A stretch of 46,227 nt of DNA. Source: Verrucomicrobiota bacterium. Lineage in GTDB: Bacteria > Verrucomicrobiota > Verrucomicrobiia > Limisphaerales > JACRJZ01. The translations under genes were made by a program, and so were the position numbers. The stretch covers positions 1-46,227 of the forward strand of contig JACRJZ010000101.1 in assembly GCA_016219875.1 (NCBI GenBank), given 5' to 3'. Of this stretch, positions 18,901-24,806 are shown piece by piece; position 1 is the first letter of the stretch; every line of letters starts with the position of its first letter. The notes below the pieces were generated by a model. That model made no database searches, was not told the DNA's origin, and saw only the letters and a list, made by a program, of their open reading frames with translations.

Positions 18901-19173
18901 GGCGACCTCACCTGGGCGCGGGCGGACTACGATTCGATCCGCGGCAAGATGGTCGCCGACTGGAAGAAGGCCGATGGGCGCTTCGCGCTGCGCGTCCAAC
19001 TTCCGCCGAACACCATGGCCACGGTCTTCCTGCCCGCCAAGTCAGCGGAGGGGATCGAAGAAGGCGGGCAGAGCCTCCCGCGGGCGCCAGGAGTCCGCTT
19101 CGTTCGCATGGAGAATGGCCGCGCTGTGCTGGAGGTCCAATCCGGGAGCTACCGTTTCACCGCGCCGCTGTGA
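15901..19173 (+). CDS. Secreted alpha-L-rhamnosidase, GH78
   Basis: A 1090-residue secreted enzyme with a signal peptide (MFNRIRFWLPSAAILFPVWALDAAAL). The N-terminal beta domains (FWKLDSAERGQRQTAWHV...) are those of Bac_rhamnosid_N. A (alpha/alpha)6 catalytic barrel (about 645-1000) and a C-terminal beta domain follow. The catalytic stretch is DCPHREKLGWLEVS. It keeps the first Asp and the following Glu of the GH78 motif, but has LEVS where many members have GD, a variant I recall from a subgroup of this family. Such enzymes release terminal L-rhamnose from pectin or glycosides outside the cytoplasm. The stop overlaps the start of the sirtuin gene. Confidence 0.9.
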   Translation: MFNRIRFWLPSAAILFPVWALDAAALSPMDLRCEYETNPLDVDAPQPRLFWKLDSAERGQRQTAWHVLAASTPELLARDRGDLWDSGRVASDETTHLRYAGQPLKSSQQVFWKVRVWDQDARPSAWSQPASWTVGVLSPKDWQARWITRLETDTPSLEGAKWIWHDEPVWKSAARNLAKPNVFPGAVRFFQREFQVPASRVVRRARLIATADNAGELWLNGRPVVQLEDWQHAHSAEVTRHLRPGANLLAAQIKNEGSSPSEAGLILKLVMDLDDGSTVSVVSDDSWRTTDVRPGGDGWKQTSAPDWTIAAVVAAWGERYWAKKPKVSSTPLPLFRKPFEITQPIRRAVVHVCGLGQFDLFLDGRKAGDHFLDPAWSVFEKTAFYSTFDLTTQLRPGAHAFAVMLGKGFYNTAGDRRVHGVDASRPLKLILQAHLTFADGTERILVSDASWKTADGPITHSAILGGEDFDARKLPAGWDKPGFDDSAWTAANETSDPGGVLTAAMSPPLKAHDVFKPVRIDEPQPGKFVYDFGQNASAIPRLRVRGQAGQSLRLTPAEQRHGMSPRRNDGKGLVNPAGVGSPNFFQYTLRGDAEETWTPQFTYSGFQYLQLEGAVPAGRPNPDGKPVVEELLSVHVRNAAPAVGHFECSNPLFNDIDRIIDWAVRANLSHVLTDCPHREKLGWLEVSYLMGPAIAGRYDVARFYSKISRDCADSQRADGLVPTVAPAYPAFSGGFAYTPEWGAAAVVNPWLVHQWYGDRAALETSYATMKGFVDYMARTAKDLVPAPGLGDWYDYGHGKPVGASQFTPVELSAMASFHRCARLTADTAALLDRADDQKKYSELAGQIARAFNARYFNGADEYKNLGSPQAANSMALFTGMVRPDRESAVLERVVQDLRHRGNQQTAGDIAHWYLLQVLATRGRSDVIYDMTARTNLGSYGYIVRNGWTSMPEAWDANTGASMNHCMLGHIQEWFTGWVAGLRPDPAAPGFRRVIIQPHAVGDLTWARADYDSIRGKMVADWKKADGRFALRVQLPPNTMATVFLPAKSAEGIEEGGQSLPRAPGVRFVRMENGRAVLEVQSGSYRFTAPL

Positions 19174-19937
19174 ATGCCTCCTTGTCTCCAGCCGCGGTCG
19201 AGTTCCCGGATCGCCTGGTTTCGGCGTTGCGCAACGCCCGGCGGATCGCGGTGCTGACCGGCGCGGGCATCTCGGCGGAAAGCGGCGTGCCGACGTTCCG
19301 CGATGCACAGACGGGGCTGTGGGCGAACTTCAAGCCGGAAGATCTCGCCACGCCAGAGGCTTTCCGCCGGAACCCGAAAATGGTCTGGGAATGGTACGAA
19401 TGGCGTCGGCAACGGGTCCGCACGGTCTCGCCCAATCCCGGCCATCTGGCCCTCGTGGAAATGGAGCGGCGCGTGCCGGCCTTCACTCTCGTGACGCAAA
19501 ACGTGGACGGACTCCACCAGCGCGCCGGCAGCCGCCACGTCCTTGAACTTCACGGCAACATCACCCGCACCAAGTGTTTCGAGGAAGATGCGGCGGTAGA
19601 GAGTTGGCCCGAGGACGGTGAAGTCCCGCCGCGCTGCCCACGGTGTGGCGGAATGCTGCGCCCAGACGTGGTGTGGTTTGGCGAGATGCTCCCCGAGGGC
19701 GCCTATGCGGCGGCCGAAGCCGCGGCGGAAGCGTGCGATGTGTTCTTCTGCGTCGGCACCGCCACCGTGGTGTATCCGGCCGCCGCCTTGCCGTTTGCCG
19801 CGTTGCGCGCGGGCGCGACGGTGGTGGAGGTGAACCCAAGCGAAACCCAGTTGTCGGACCAAGCCACGCATTCGTTGCGCGGACGCGCTGGAGAGCACCT
19901 GCCCGCTTTGGTCAAAGCGGCTTGGCCCGAGCCGTAG
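19170..19937 (+). CDS. cobB: Sirtuin, NAD-dependent protein deacylase (CobB-like, class III)
   Basis: A 255-residue sirtuin. The Rossmann motif GAGISAESGVPTFRD, the catalytic TQNVDGLHQRAGS and ELHGN, and the later VGTATVVYPAA are all present. The WYEWRR segment gives the Tyr-x-x-Arg pair of class III sirtuins that prefer succinyl/malonyl-lysine. The zinc site is incomplete: CPRCGG supplies two Cys, but the first pair reads TKCFEED, with only one Cys. The start is a GTG whose GTGA overlaps the TGA of the rhamnosidase gene, implying coupled translation. The stop TAG lies in a CCGTAG repeat-like sequence. Confidence 0.9.
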   Translation: MNASLSPAAVEFPDRLVSALRNARRIAVLTGAGISAESGVPTFRDAQTGLWANFKPEDLATPEAFRRNPKMVWEWYEWRRQRVRTVSPNPGHLALVEMERRVPAFTLVTQNVDGLHQRAGSRHVLELHGNITRTKCFEEDAAVESWPEDGEVPPRCPRCGGMLRPDVVWFGEMLPEGAYAAAEAAAEACDVFFCVGTATVVYPAAALPFAALRAGATVVEVNPSETQLSDQATHSLRGRAGEHLPALVKAAWPEP

Positions 19938-19942
19938 CGGCA

Positions 19943-20156
19943 ATTTCAAAACCGGAGCAACTCACGTGAGGACAGGGCTGATTCAAGAAACATGCGGAGA
20001 GGAGCGCGGGCAGTCTGCCCGCGCGTTCCGTCGAAAATGGGAGCGAAAAACACGCGGGCAGGCTGCCCGCGCTCCTTCTTGGATCAGTCCTGCACGTGAG
20101 GAGGCTTAAACTTCAAGGGAACAGCGCCTCCTCACGTCGGCTGCTACGGTTTTGAA
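19943..20156. repeat. Repeat family A, copy 3, interrupted by a 120-bp element
   Basis: The left half is AATTTCAAAACCGGAGCAACTCACGTGAGGA (to 19972) and resumes as GGAGGC after the insertion. The right arm 20126-20156 begins GCCTCCTCACGTCGGCTG and ends ACGGTTTTGAA. If the 120-bp element and one 10-bp duplicate are removed, the two arms pair over 31 bp with four mismatches. The right arm encodes the last codons and stop (Ser-Lys-Pro-TAG) of the cobalamin adenosyltransferase. Confidence 0.8.
19973..20092. mobile_element. 120-bp MITE-like element, copy 1, with 10-bp target-site duplication
   Basis: The ends are CAGGGCTGATTCAAGAA and TTCTTGGATCAGTCCTG, imperfect terminal inverted repeats matching in 15 of 17 positions. 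CACGTGAGGA stands directly on both sides (19963-19972 and 20093-20102), a perfect 10-bp duplication of the host repeat. The inside has two palindromes built on GCGGGCAG-CTGCCCGC. There is no coding capacity, so mobility would need a transposase elsewhere. Copy 2 is at 26559-26678 and has the same length. Confidence 0.88.
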
Positions 20157-20692
20157 GACTGCGCCCCGGCCGATTCAACCTGGCGGGCCATGAGCCAGAG
20201 CACGTCCGAGAGGCGGTTCAGGAAGACAATGATCTCGTCGTTGCGAAGTTGCTTGTTCTCGTGCAACTCACACACGCGGCGCTCGGCCCGGCGGCAGATG
20301 GTCCGCGCCAAGTCCAGCGCGGCCGAACAGGCGTTGCCCCCCGGCGTGGCCCAACCGGTGAAGGCGACACCGCTCGACTCGATCTCCCGCACCAGCGCGT
20401 CGAGCTGGGCCGTCCGGTCCGGCTCCATCAATTGAAAGCCGTCCATCACGTAGCGGGGCAGGTCTTCCACCGCCGTGGCCAGTTCGCCCATGAGCACGAC
20501 CAACTGCGATTGCACGGCGAGCAGGTGCCGTTGCACGAAATCGTGCGCGCAGTGGGCGCGGGCCAGCCCCAAGGCCGCATTCAGTTCATCCACACAGCCG
20601 TAGGCCTCCACGCGCGGATGGCATTTCGGGACGCGACGGTTGTACATCAAACCGGTCGTCCCGCTGTCCCCGGTGCGCGTCGCAATGCTCAT
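20144..20692 (-). CDS. Cob(I)alamin adenosyltransferase, PduO type
   Basis: A 182-residue ATP:corrinoid adenosyltransferase that makes adenosylcobalamin from cob(I)alamin and ATP. Motifs: N-terminal TRTGDSGTTGLMYNRRVPK (the ATP-binding segment), VDELNAALGLAR, and the C-terminal LDLARTICRRAERRV with FLNRLSDVLWLMAR. The start is fixed at MSIATRTGD, 2 nt after the purL stop, so it is the last gene of the purine operon and likely coupled to purL. The open frame upstream of this Met is only the antisense shadow of purL. Its C-terminal codons and stop lie inside repeat family A. Confidence 0.93.
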   Translation of the reverse strand: MSIATRTGDSGTTGLMYNRRVPKCHPRVEAYGCVDELNAALGLARAHCAHDFVQRHLLAVQSQLVVLMGELATAVEDLPRYVMDGFQLMEPDRTAQLDALVREIESSGVAFTGWATPGGNACSAALDLARTICRRAERRVCELHENKQLRNDEIIVFLNRLSDVLWLMARQVESAGAQSSKP

Positions 20693-20694
20693 GT

Positions 20695-23088
20695 TCACGC
20701 CATCGCTCGGGCCAGCGCGTTCCACCAGGCATCGTGAAGTTCGGAGACGGACGTGGCCCACTCGCTTGTCGCCGTCTTGAAGGCCAGCGTGTCGCCGCCC
20801 ACGGTCCCGATCGGCAGGGCCGGCACGCCCAGAATCTTCGCCTGGGCCAGCACCTTGCCGGTGTTGTGCAGGGCGGTGGTGATGACGACGCGATTCTGTG
20901 TTTCCCCAAAGAGGAGCGCGTCCAAGCGCGGCGTAGCGGCGGCTCGGCAGAGCGCCGCATTTCCTTCCTGAGTCTGATTGGCGGCGCTCTGCCGAGGCGC
21001 CGCTACGGAAGTCAGATCGACCGTCGCTCCAAGGAGGCGCGACGTGCCGCGAGCTTCGAGCCGGCTGATGCAGCACTCCGCCAGCGCGACGGCCAGGCCG
21101 CCTTCGCTGCAATCGTGGGCGCTCTTGACCGTGCCCGCTTGGATGAAGCCGAGCAGCGCCGTGTGAAGCGTCTTCGCTTTGTCCAGGTCACAGCGCGGCG
21201 GCGTGCCGGTCTTCTGGCCGTGGATGACTTGCAAGTAGGCGCTGCCGCCGAGGCCCTGCAGCGGATCGGCCGTGTCGGCGGGGTCGCCCAGGAGAATAAT
21301 GGCGTCGCCTTCGTCCTTGAACCACTGCGTCGTGATGTGCTCGGCCTTCTCGATGAGGCCGACCATCGCGACGGTGGGCGTCGGATCAATCGGGCCGGCG
21401 GGGCTTTGGTTGTAGAGCGAGCAGTTGCCGCCGGTGATGGGGGCATTGAAGGCGCGGCAGGCGTCGCCCACGCCGCGCACGGCTTCCTTGAGCTGCCAGA
21501 AGAGTTCCGGGTTGTGCGGATTGCCCGCGTTGAGATTGTCGGTCACGCCCAGCGGGACCGCGCCGGAACAGGCCAGGTTGCGCGCGGCTTCCACCACCGC
21601 GGCCTTGCCGCCCTCGTAGGGATCGAGGAAGACATAGGCGCCGTTGCAGTCGCTGGTCAAGGCGAGGTATTTCTCCAATTTGAAATCTGAGATTTGAGAT
21701 TTCAAATCCGCGGACAGCGGCGGCAGAGAGTCCTCTTTGATGCGGAGGACCGCCGCGTCACTGCCAGGGCAGATGACGGAGTTGTCGCGCACCATGTGGT
21801 CGTATTGGCGATAGACCCAGTTCTTGGAGGCGATGGTGGGGTGGGCGAGGAGACGTTTCAGGAGATCGGACAGATCAGTCGGATTGGACAGATCCGCCAG
21901 ATCATCCAGCCGAAATGCCCGAACCGCCTTCAAATACTCCGGCTCTCGCGCTTCCCGGGAATACACCGGCGACTCGTCCGCGATCTTCTTGGCCGGAATG
22001 TCCGCCACTACCTTGCCGTGCTGCTTCACGACCATGCGGCCCGTGTCGGTGACAAAGCCGATCTCCGACCAGGGCAAGTCCCATTTGTCGAAGATGCGCT
22101 TCACCTCCTCTTCGCGGCCCTTGTGGACGATGATCAACATGCGCTCCTGCGACTCGCTGAGCATGATCTCGTAACTCGTCATGTTCGGCGCACGCTGGGG
22201 AACCTTGTCGAGTTCAATCTCGATGCCGGTGCCGGCGCGGGCGGCGGTTTCGCAAGTGGAGCAAGTCAACCCCGCCGCGCCCATGTCTTGAATGCCGGCC
22301 ACACAGCCGGTGGCAAGGAGTTCGAGGCAGGCTTCGCACACCAGCTTCTCCATGAACGGATCGCCCACCTGCACCGCGCCCCGCTGAACCTCGGCCGATT
22401 CCTCGGTCAAGTCCTGCGACGCGAACGCCGCCCCCGCCAAGCCATCGCGGCCCGTGGCGGGGCCGACGTAGAAGACCGGGTTGCCGACACCTTTGGCCGC
22501 GCCGCGGGCGATCTGCTCATGCCGCAGCACGCCCAGGCAGAAGACGTTGATGAGGGGATTGCCGGCGTAGCTCTTGTCGAAATACACTTCGCCCGCAATG
22601 GTGGGGATGCCGAAGCAGTTCCCGTAGTGCGCAATGCCCGCGACCACACCGCCGAAAAGCCGGCGCACTTCGGGATCGGTGATCTCGCCAAAACGAAGCG
22701 AGTCGAGCGCGCACACGGGCCGCGCGCCCATCGTGAAGATATCGCGGACGATTCCGCCCACGCCCGTGGCCGCGCCCTGGAATGGCTCGACGGCGCTGGG
22801 ATGGTTGTGCGACTCGATCTTGAACGCGATGGCCAAGCCGTCGCCGATGTCGATAATGCCGGCATTTTCCTCACCCGCGCCGACGAGGATCTTCGGTGAC
22901 TTGGTGGGGAAGGTCTTCAGCAGCGGGCGGGTGTTCTTGTAGCTGCAATGCTCGCTCCACATCACCGAGAAAATGCCCAGCTCGGTGTAGCTCGGTTCGC
23001 GGCCCAGAAGGCGTTTAATGTTGGCGTATTCGTCCGGCGTCAGGTTGTGCTTCGCGACGAGTTCGGGAGTGATGGCGGGTTCCTGCAT
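20695..23088 (-). CDS. purL: Phosphoribosylformylglycinamidine synthase subunit II, with three repeat-derived insertions
   Basis: A 797-residue PurL that converts FGAR to FGAM with ATP and with glutamine-derived ammonia from PurQ; PurS completes the complex. Recognisable blocks: SEHCSYKNTRPLLKTFP, GGIVRDIFTMGARP, DMGAAGLTCS, LSESQERML, YRQYDHMV, DCNGAYVFLDPYEGG, and DCSEGGLAVALAE. It is longer than the usual 730-760 residues because three segments coincide with repeats: residues about 394-410 (9-bp period), 461-471 (7-bp period) and 695-720 (hairpin family C). All keep the frame. The ATG at 23088 is preferred over a TTG at 23103 that lies in a heptad repeat. It is preceded by higB/higA and followed by the adenosyltransferase. 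Confidence 0.95.
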   Translation of the reverse strand: MQEPAITPELVAKHNLTPDEYANIKRLLGREPSYTELGIFSVMWSEHCSYKNTRPLLKTFPTKSPKILVGAGEENAGIIDIGDGLAIAFKIESHNHPSAVEPFQGAATGVGGIVRDIFTMGARPVCALDSLRFGEITDPEVRRLFGGVVAGIAHYGNCFGIPTIAGEVYFDKSYAGNPLINVFCLGVLRHEQIARGAAKGVGNPVFYVGPATGRDGLAGAAFASQDLTEESAEVQRGAVQVGDPFMEKLVCEACLELLATGCVAGIQDMGAAGLTCSTCETAARAGTGIEIELDKVPQRAPNMTSYEIMLSESQERMLIIVHKGREEEVKRIFDKWDLPWSEIGFVTDTGRMVVKQHGKVVADIPAKKIADESPVYSREAREPEYLKAVRAFRLDDLADLSNPTDLSDLLKRLLAHPTIASKNWVYRQYDHMVRDNSVICPGSDAAVLRIKEDSLPPLSADLKSQISDFKLEKYLALTSDCNGAYVFLDPYEGGKAAVVEAARNLACSGAVPLGVTDNLNAGNPHNPELFWQLKEAVRGVGDACRAFNAPITGGNCSLYNQSPAGPIDPTPTVAMVGLIEKAEHITTQWFKDEGDAIILLGDPADTADPLQGLGGSAYLQVIHGQKTGTPPRCDLDKAKTLHTALLGFIQAGTVKSAHDCSEGGLAVALAECCISRLEARGTSRLLGATVDLTSVAAPRQSAANQTQEGNAALCRAAATPRLDALLFGETQNRVVITTALHNTGKVLAQAKILGVPALPIGTVGGDTLAFKTATSEWATSVSELHDAWWNALARAMA
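20932..21007. repeat. Hairpin repeat family C, copy inside purL
   Basis: Arms 20932-20958 and 20981-21007 pair over 27 bp with one mismatch (CGTAGCGGCG...GAGCGCCGC). The 22-nt loop includes GAGTCTGATTG. The intergenic sister at 31998-32071 has the same arms and a similar loop end (TTCAGATTG). It encodes residues about 695-720 of PurL (SVAAPRQSAANQ...ALCRAAATP), a stretch that has no counterpart in the PurL family as I know it. Confidence 0.88.
21677..21708. repeat. Heptad repeat inside purL
   Basis: AATTTGA-AATCTGA-GATTTGA-GATTTCA-AATCC: four 7-bp units plus part of a fifth. The outer parts form a perfect 11-bp inverted repeat (ATTTGAAATCT at 21678, AGATTTCAAAT at 21697). On the coding strand it gives Asp-Leu-Lys-Ser-Gln-Ile-Ser-Asp-Phe-Lys-Leu between the conserved RIKED and LALTSDCNG segments. 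Confidence 0.8.
21861..21909. repeat. 9-bp periodic repeat inside purL
   Basis: Units of GGACAGATC and near variants (AGTCGGATT, GGACAGATC, CGCCAGATC) repeat with period 9. They encode a Leu-x-Asp/Asp-Leu-Ser pattern (LDDLADLSNPTDLSDLL) just before the conserved LLAHPTIASKNWVYRQY block. The multiple-of-3 period keeps the frame whatever the copy number. Confidence 0.7.
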
Positions 23089-23090
23089 CA

Positions 23091-23121
23091 GTTCAGAGTT
23101 CAAGGCTCAAGGTTCAAAGTG
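23091..23121. repeat. Heptad repeat abutting the purL start codon
   Basis: GTTCAGA-GTTCAAG-GCTCAAG-GTTCAAA-GTG: four 7-bp units between the higA-like stop (23134) and the purL ATG (23088). They occupy the place where a ribosome-binding site would be expected; no purine-rich SD is visible. A repeat of the same family, in the opposite orientation, is at 26691-26714. Confidence 0.75.
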
Positions 23122-23133
23122 CTTCCGATGGCG

Positions 23134-23358
23134 TCAGGCCAGTTCCGGCACGTGCTCGTCCTCGAATCTCTCGATGAGGACGCCGAGCACATCCATCATC
23201 GAGGCCAGCGGGTGCCCTTCGTCTTCACCGACCTCATCCACCAGCCGGTCGAGCAGTTTCACAAGATGGCGATACTCCTTGTCGGTGCGCGGAACTCGCA
23301 GGGCTGGCTCCACTTGGGGCCAGGCCGCAAACGCTTTCTCAATTTGGATTGTGGACAT
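23134..23358 (-). CDS. higA: HigA-like antitoxin lacking the helix-turn-helix domain
   Basis: 74 residues. The sequence after residue 22 (RTDKEYRHLVKLLDRLVDEVG...HPLASMMDVLGVLIERFEDEHVPEL) resembles the N-terminal helical domain of COG5499-type HigA antitoxins. In those the region is followed by a helix-turn-helix of about 55 residues; here the frame stops instead, so no DNA-binding domain is present. It starts 5 bp after the higB stop, the usual toxin-first order. It may still neutralise the toxin by protein contact while losing operator binding. It could also be a small unrelated helical protein, though the position next to higB argues against that. Confidence 0.7.
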   Translation of the reverse strand: MSTIQIEKAFAAWPQVEPALRVPRTDKEYRHLVKLLDRLVDEVGEDEGHPLASMMDVLGVLIERFEDEHVPELA

Positions 23359-23363
23359 GGCAA

Positions 23364-23651
23364 CTACTCTTTCCAGTTACCCGCGTTGTATTCGCCGTGG
23401 GTCAGCACGGCGCGAATATACACTTTGCGGCGGTTGTAGTGAATCGCCGCGATCAGTCGGACCTTGTTGCCGCCGACGTTGAATACTGTCAAACCTTTCA
23501 CCTGATCAGCGTGCGGAAACACCGAACGGAGCTCGGCGAAGTTCGCGCAATTATTCTTCTTTAACGTCCGATACCAATGCGCCAGCCCGGACTTTGCGGT
23601 GGGATGCTTCTCCGCGAATTCATTCAGTCGTTTGCGCGTGATGATGTGCAT
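23364..23651 (-). CDS. higB: HigB-type mRNA interferase toxin
   Basis: A 95-residue protein of the HigB family (PF09907/COG4680): MHIITRKRLNEFAEKHP at the start, HWYRTLKKNN, FNVGGNKVRLIAAIHYNRRKVYIRAVLTHGEY near the C-terminus. Members are ribosome-dependent or free mRNA endonucleases of RelE-like fold, held inactive by the paired antitoxin. The catalytic-surface residues of the final strand (Arg, His, Tyr in YIRAVLTHGEY) are present, so it looks functional. It lies 24 bp after purQ and before higA and purL, on the same strand, so purine operon transcription would carry it. Confidence 0.9.
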   Translation of the reverse strand: MHIITRKRLNEFAEKHPTAKSGLAHWYRTLKKNNCANFAELRSVFPHADQVKGLTVFNVGGNKVRLIAAIHYNRRKVYIRAVLTHGEYNAGNWKE

Positions 23652-23675
23652 GGACGCCCTGCTGTCCCAAACTCC

Positions 23676-24386
23676 TCACGCCGCCTTCGCCACCGTCCTG
23701 CCTTGCAGCGTGTCAATCATGCTCTCGAAGATCAGCCGTCCGTCGTCGCTGCCAAGAATTTTCTCACAGGCACGTTCGGGATGCGGCATGAGGCCGGCCA
23801 CGTTGCGACGTTCGTTGCAGATGCCGGCGATGCTGAGGACGGAACCGTTCGGGCTGGCCTTTTCCGTCACCTCGCCGGCGGCAGTGCAGTAGTGCCAGAG
23901 CACTTGGTTGTTGGCCTGGATTTTCGCGAGAGTCGGCTCGTCAGCGAAAAAGGCGCCCTCGCCGTGAGCCACGGGAATCTTCAGCAGCTTGCCGGCTGGA
24001 ATCCTGCAAGTGAACGGGGAGTTCGGCGTGGCGGCCTTGAGAAACACGTGCTCGCAGCGGAACTGGAGCGAGCGGTTGCGCACGAGCGCGCCGGGCAGCA
24101 TGCCGGCTTCGCAGAGAATCTGGAAGCCGTTGCAGATGCCCAGGACCAGCCCCCCGTCGGCCGCGAACTTCTGCACGGCCTGCATCACCGGGCTGAAGCG
24201 CGCGATGGCGCCGGTGCGGAGGTAGTCACCATAGCTGAAGCCGCCGGGCACGATTACGGCGTCGGCATGGCCCAGCGATGTTTCTTTGTGCCAGACGAAG
24301 TCCGCGCTGTGACCCAGCAGGCGAATGGCGTGGACCGCGTCCTGGTCGCAGTTGGAAGCGGGGAATTGGAGGACGGCGAAGTGCAT
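23676..24386 (-). CDS. purQ: Phosphoribosylformylglycinamidine synthase subunit I (glutamine amidotransferase)
   Basis: A 236-residue class I glutamine amidotransferase that supplies ammonia to PurL. The nucleophile is Cys85 in GICNGFQIL and the catalytic His-Glu is in MPHPERA near the C-terminus. The N-terminal FPASNCDQDAVHA and VPGGFSYGDYLRTGAIARF are characteristic of PurQ. It is the second gene of purS-purQ-(higB-higA)-purL. The gap to purS carries a heptad inverted repeat rather than the usual few bases. Confidence 0.96.
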   Translation of the reverse strand: MHFAVLQFPASNCDQDAVHAIRLLGHSADFVWHKETSLGHADAVIVPGGFSYGDYLRTGAIARFSPVMQAVQKFAADGGLVLGICNGFQILCEAGMLPGALVRNRSLQFRCEHVFLKAATPNSPFTCRIPAGKLLKIPVAHGEGAFFADEPTLAKIQANNQVLWHYCTAAGEVTEKASPNGSVLSIAGICNERRNVAGLMPHPERACEKILGSDDGRLIFESMIDTLQGRTVAKAA

Positions 24387-24393
24387 TGTGTCA

Positions 24394-24464
24394 GTGGTTC
24401 ATGGTTCGTTGTTCGTCGCTCGTGGAATTGGGCAACCAACCACGAACCACGAACAACAAACAAA
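24394..24464. repeat. Heptad-periodic inverted repeat between purS and purQ
   Basis: The left side GTGGTTCATGGTTCGTTGTTCG... (24394-24424) and right side CCAACCACGAACCACGAACAAC... (24436-24464) are each 7-bp periodic. They are roughly reverse complements of each other, so the mRNA can form a long imperfect hairpin inside the operon, 8 nt upstream of the purQ ATG. Confidence 0.78.
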
Positions 24465-24467
24465 GCC

Positions 24468-24710
24468 TCACTCCATTTCGAGCTTGTAGTCCTCAATGAT
24501 CGGGTTGCTGAGGAACTTGTGGCTCGCCTCGTCGAGCGCCCGGCGGGCCGCTTCCCGGTCGGTGCCGGGGGCCAGCTCAATTTCGAGAAACTTCCCGACG
24601 TGGACGGCGGCGATGCCCGTGTAGCCCATCTGGGCGAGGGCGTTCTGGACCGTCTTGCCCTGGGGATCGAGCACGGCCTTTTTGGGTGTGATGATGATCT
24701 TTGCTTTCAT
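24468..24710 (-). CDS. purS: Phosphoribosylformylglycinamidine synthase subunit PurS
   Basis: An 80-residue PurS. MKAKIIITPKKAVLDPQGKTVQNALAQMGY and the Gly-x-x-x-VGKFLEIEL strand are typical, and the dimeric PurS bridges PurQ and PurL. The ATG at 24710 (MKAKII) is preferred over a GTG two codons upstream. It is the first gene of the purine operon. The operon promoter should lie between 24711 and 24806, where no clear consensus or purine riboswitch was recognised. Confidence 0.92.
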   Translation of the reverse strand: MKAKIIITPKKAVLDPQGKTVQNALAQMGYTGIAAVHVGKFLEIELAPGTDREAARRALDEASHKFLSNPIIEDYKLEME

Positions 24711-24806
24711 GGTCACAGCGGGGGGACCCGCGAATCAATGACGCGAGATGGTGGAGAAACTCGCCGTGCGAGGCGAGAGTTTTTTCGGCGCACGCGGACC
24801 CTTCGG

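Noticed and set aside
16729..18999. Long minus-strand open frame opposite the rhamnosidase
   Set aside because: It is a GC-rich antisense shadow of a strongly recognisable GH78 gene and contains no protein motif.
19973..20092. Intrinsic terminator
   Set aside because: The palindromes are strong, but no U-tract follows, and the flanking duplication identifies it as an inserted element.
20144..21112. Fusion of an extra N-terminal domain to the cobalamin adenosyltransferase
   Set aside because: The extra 140 codons are the out-of-frame reading of purL; the adenosyltransferase starts naturally at MSIATRTGD (20692).
23091..23121. PurR or other operator upstream of purL
   Set aside because: The pattern is a plain 7-bp direct repeat shared with 26691-26714 near an unrelated gene, so it is a repeat family and not a specific operator.
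24711..24806. Purine riboswitch upstream of purS
   Set aside because: No three-way-junction core motifs could be recognised in the 96-bp leader.
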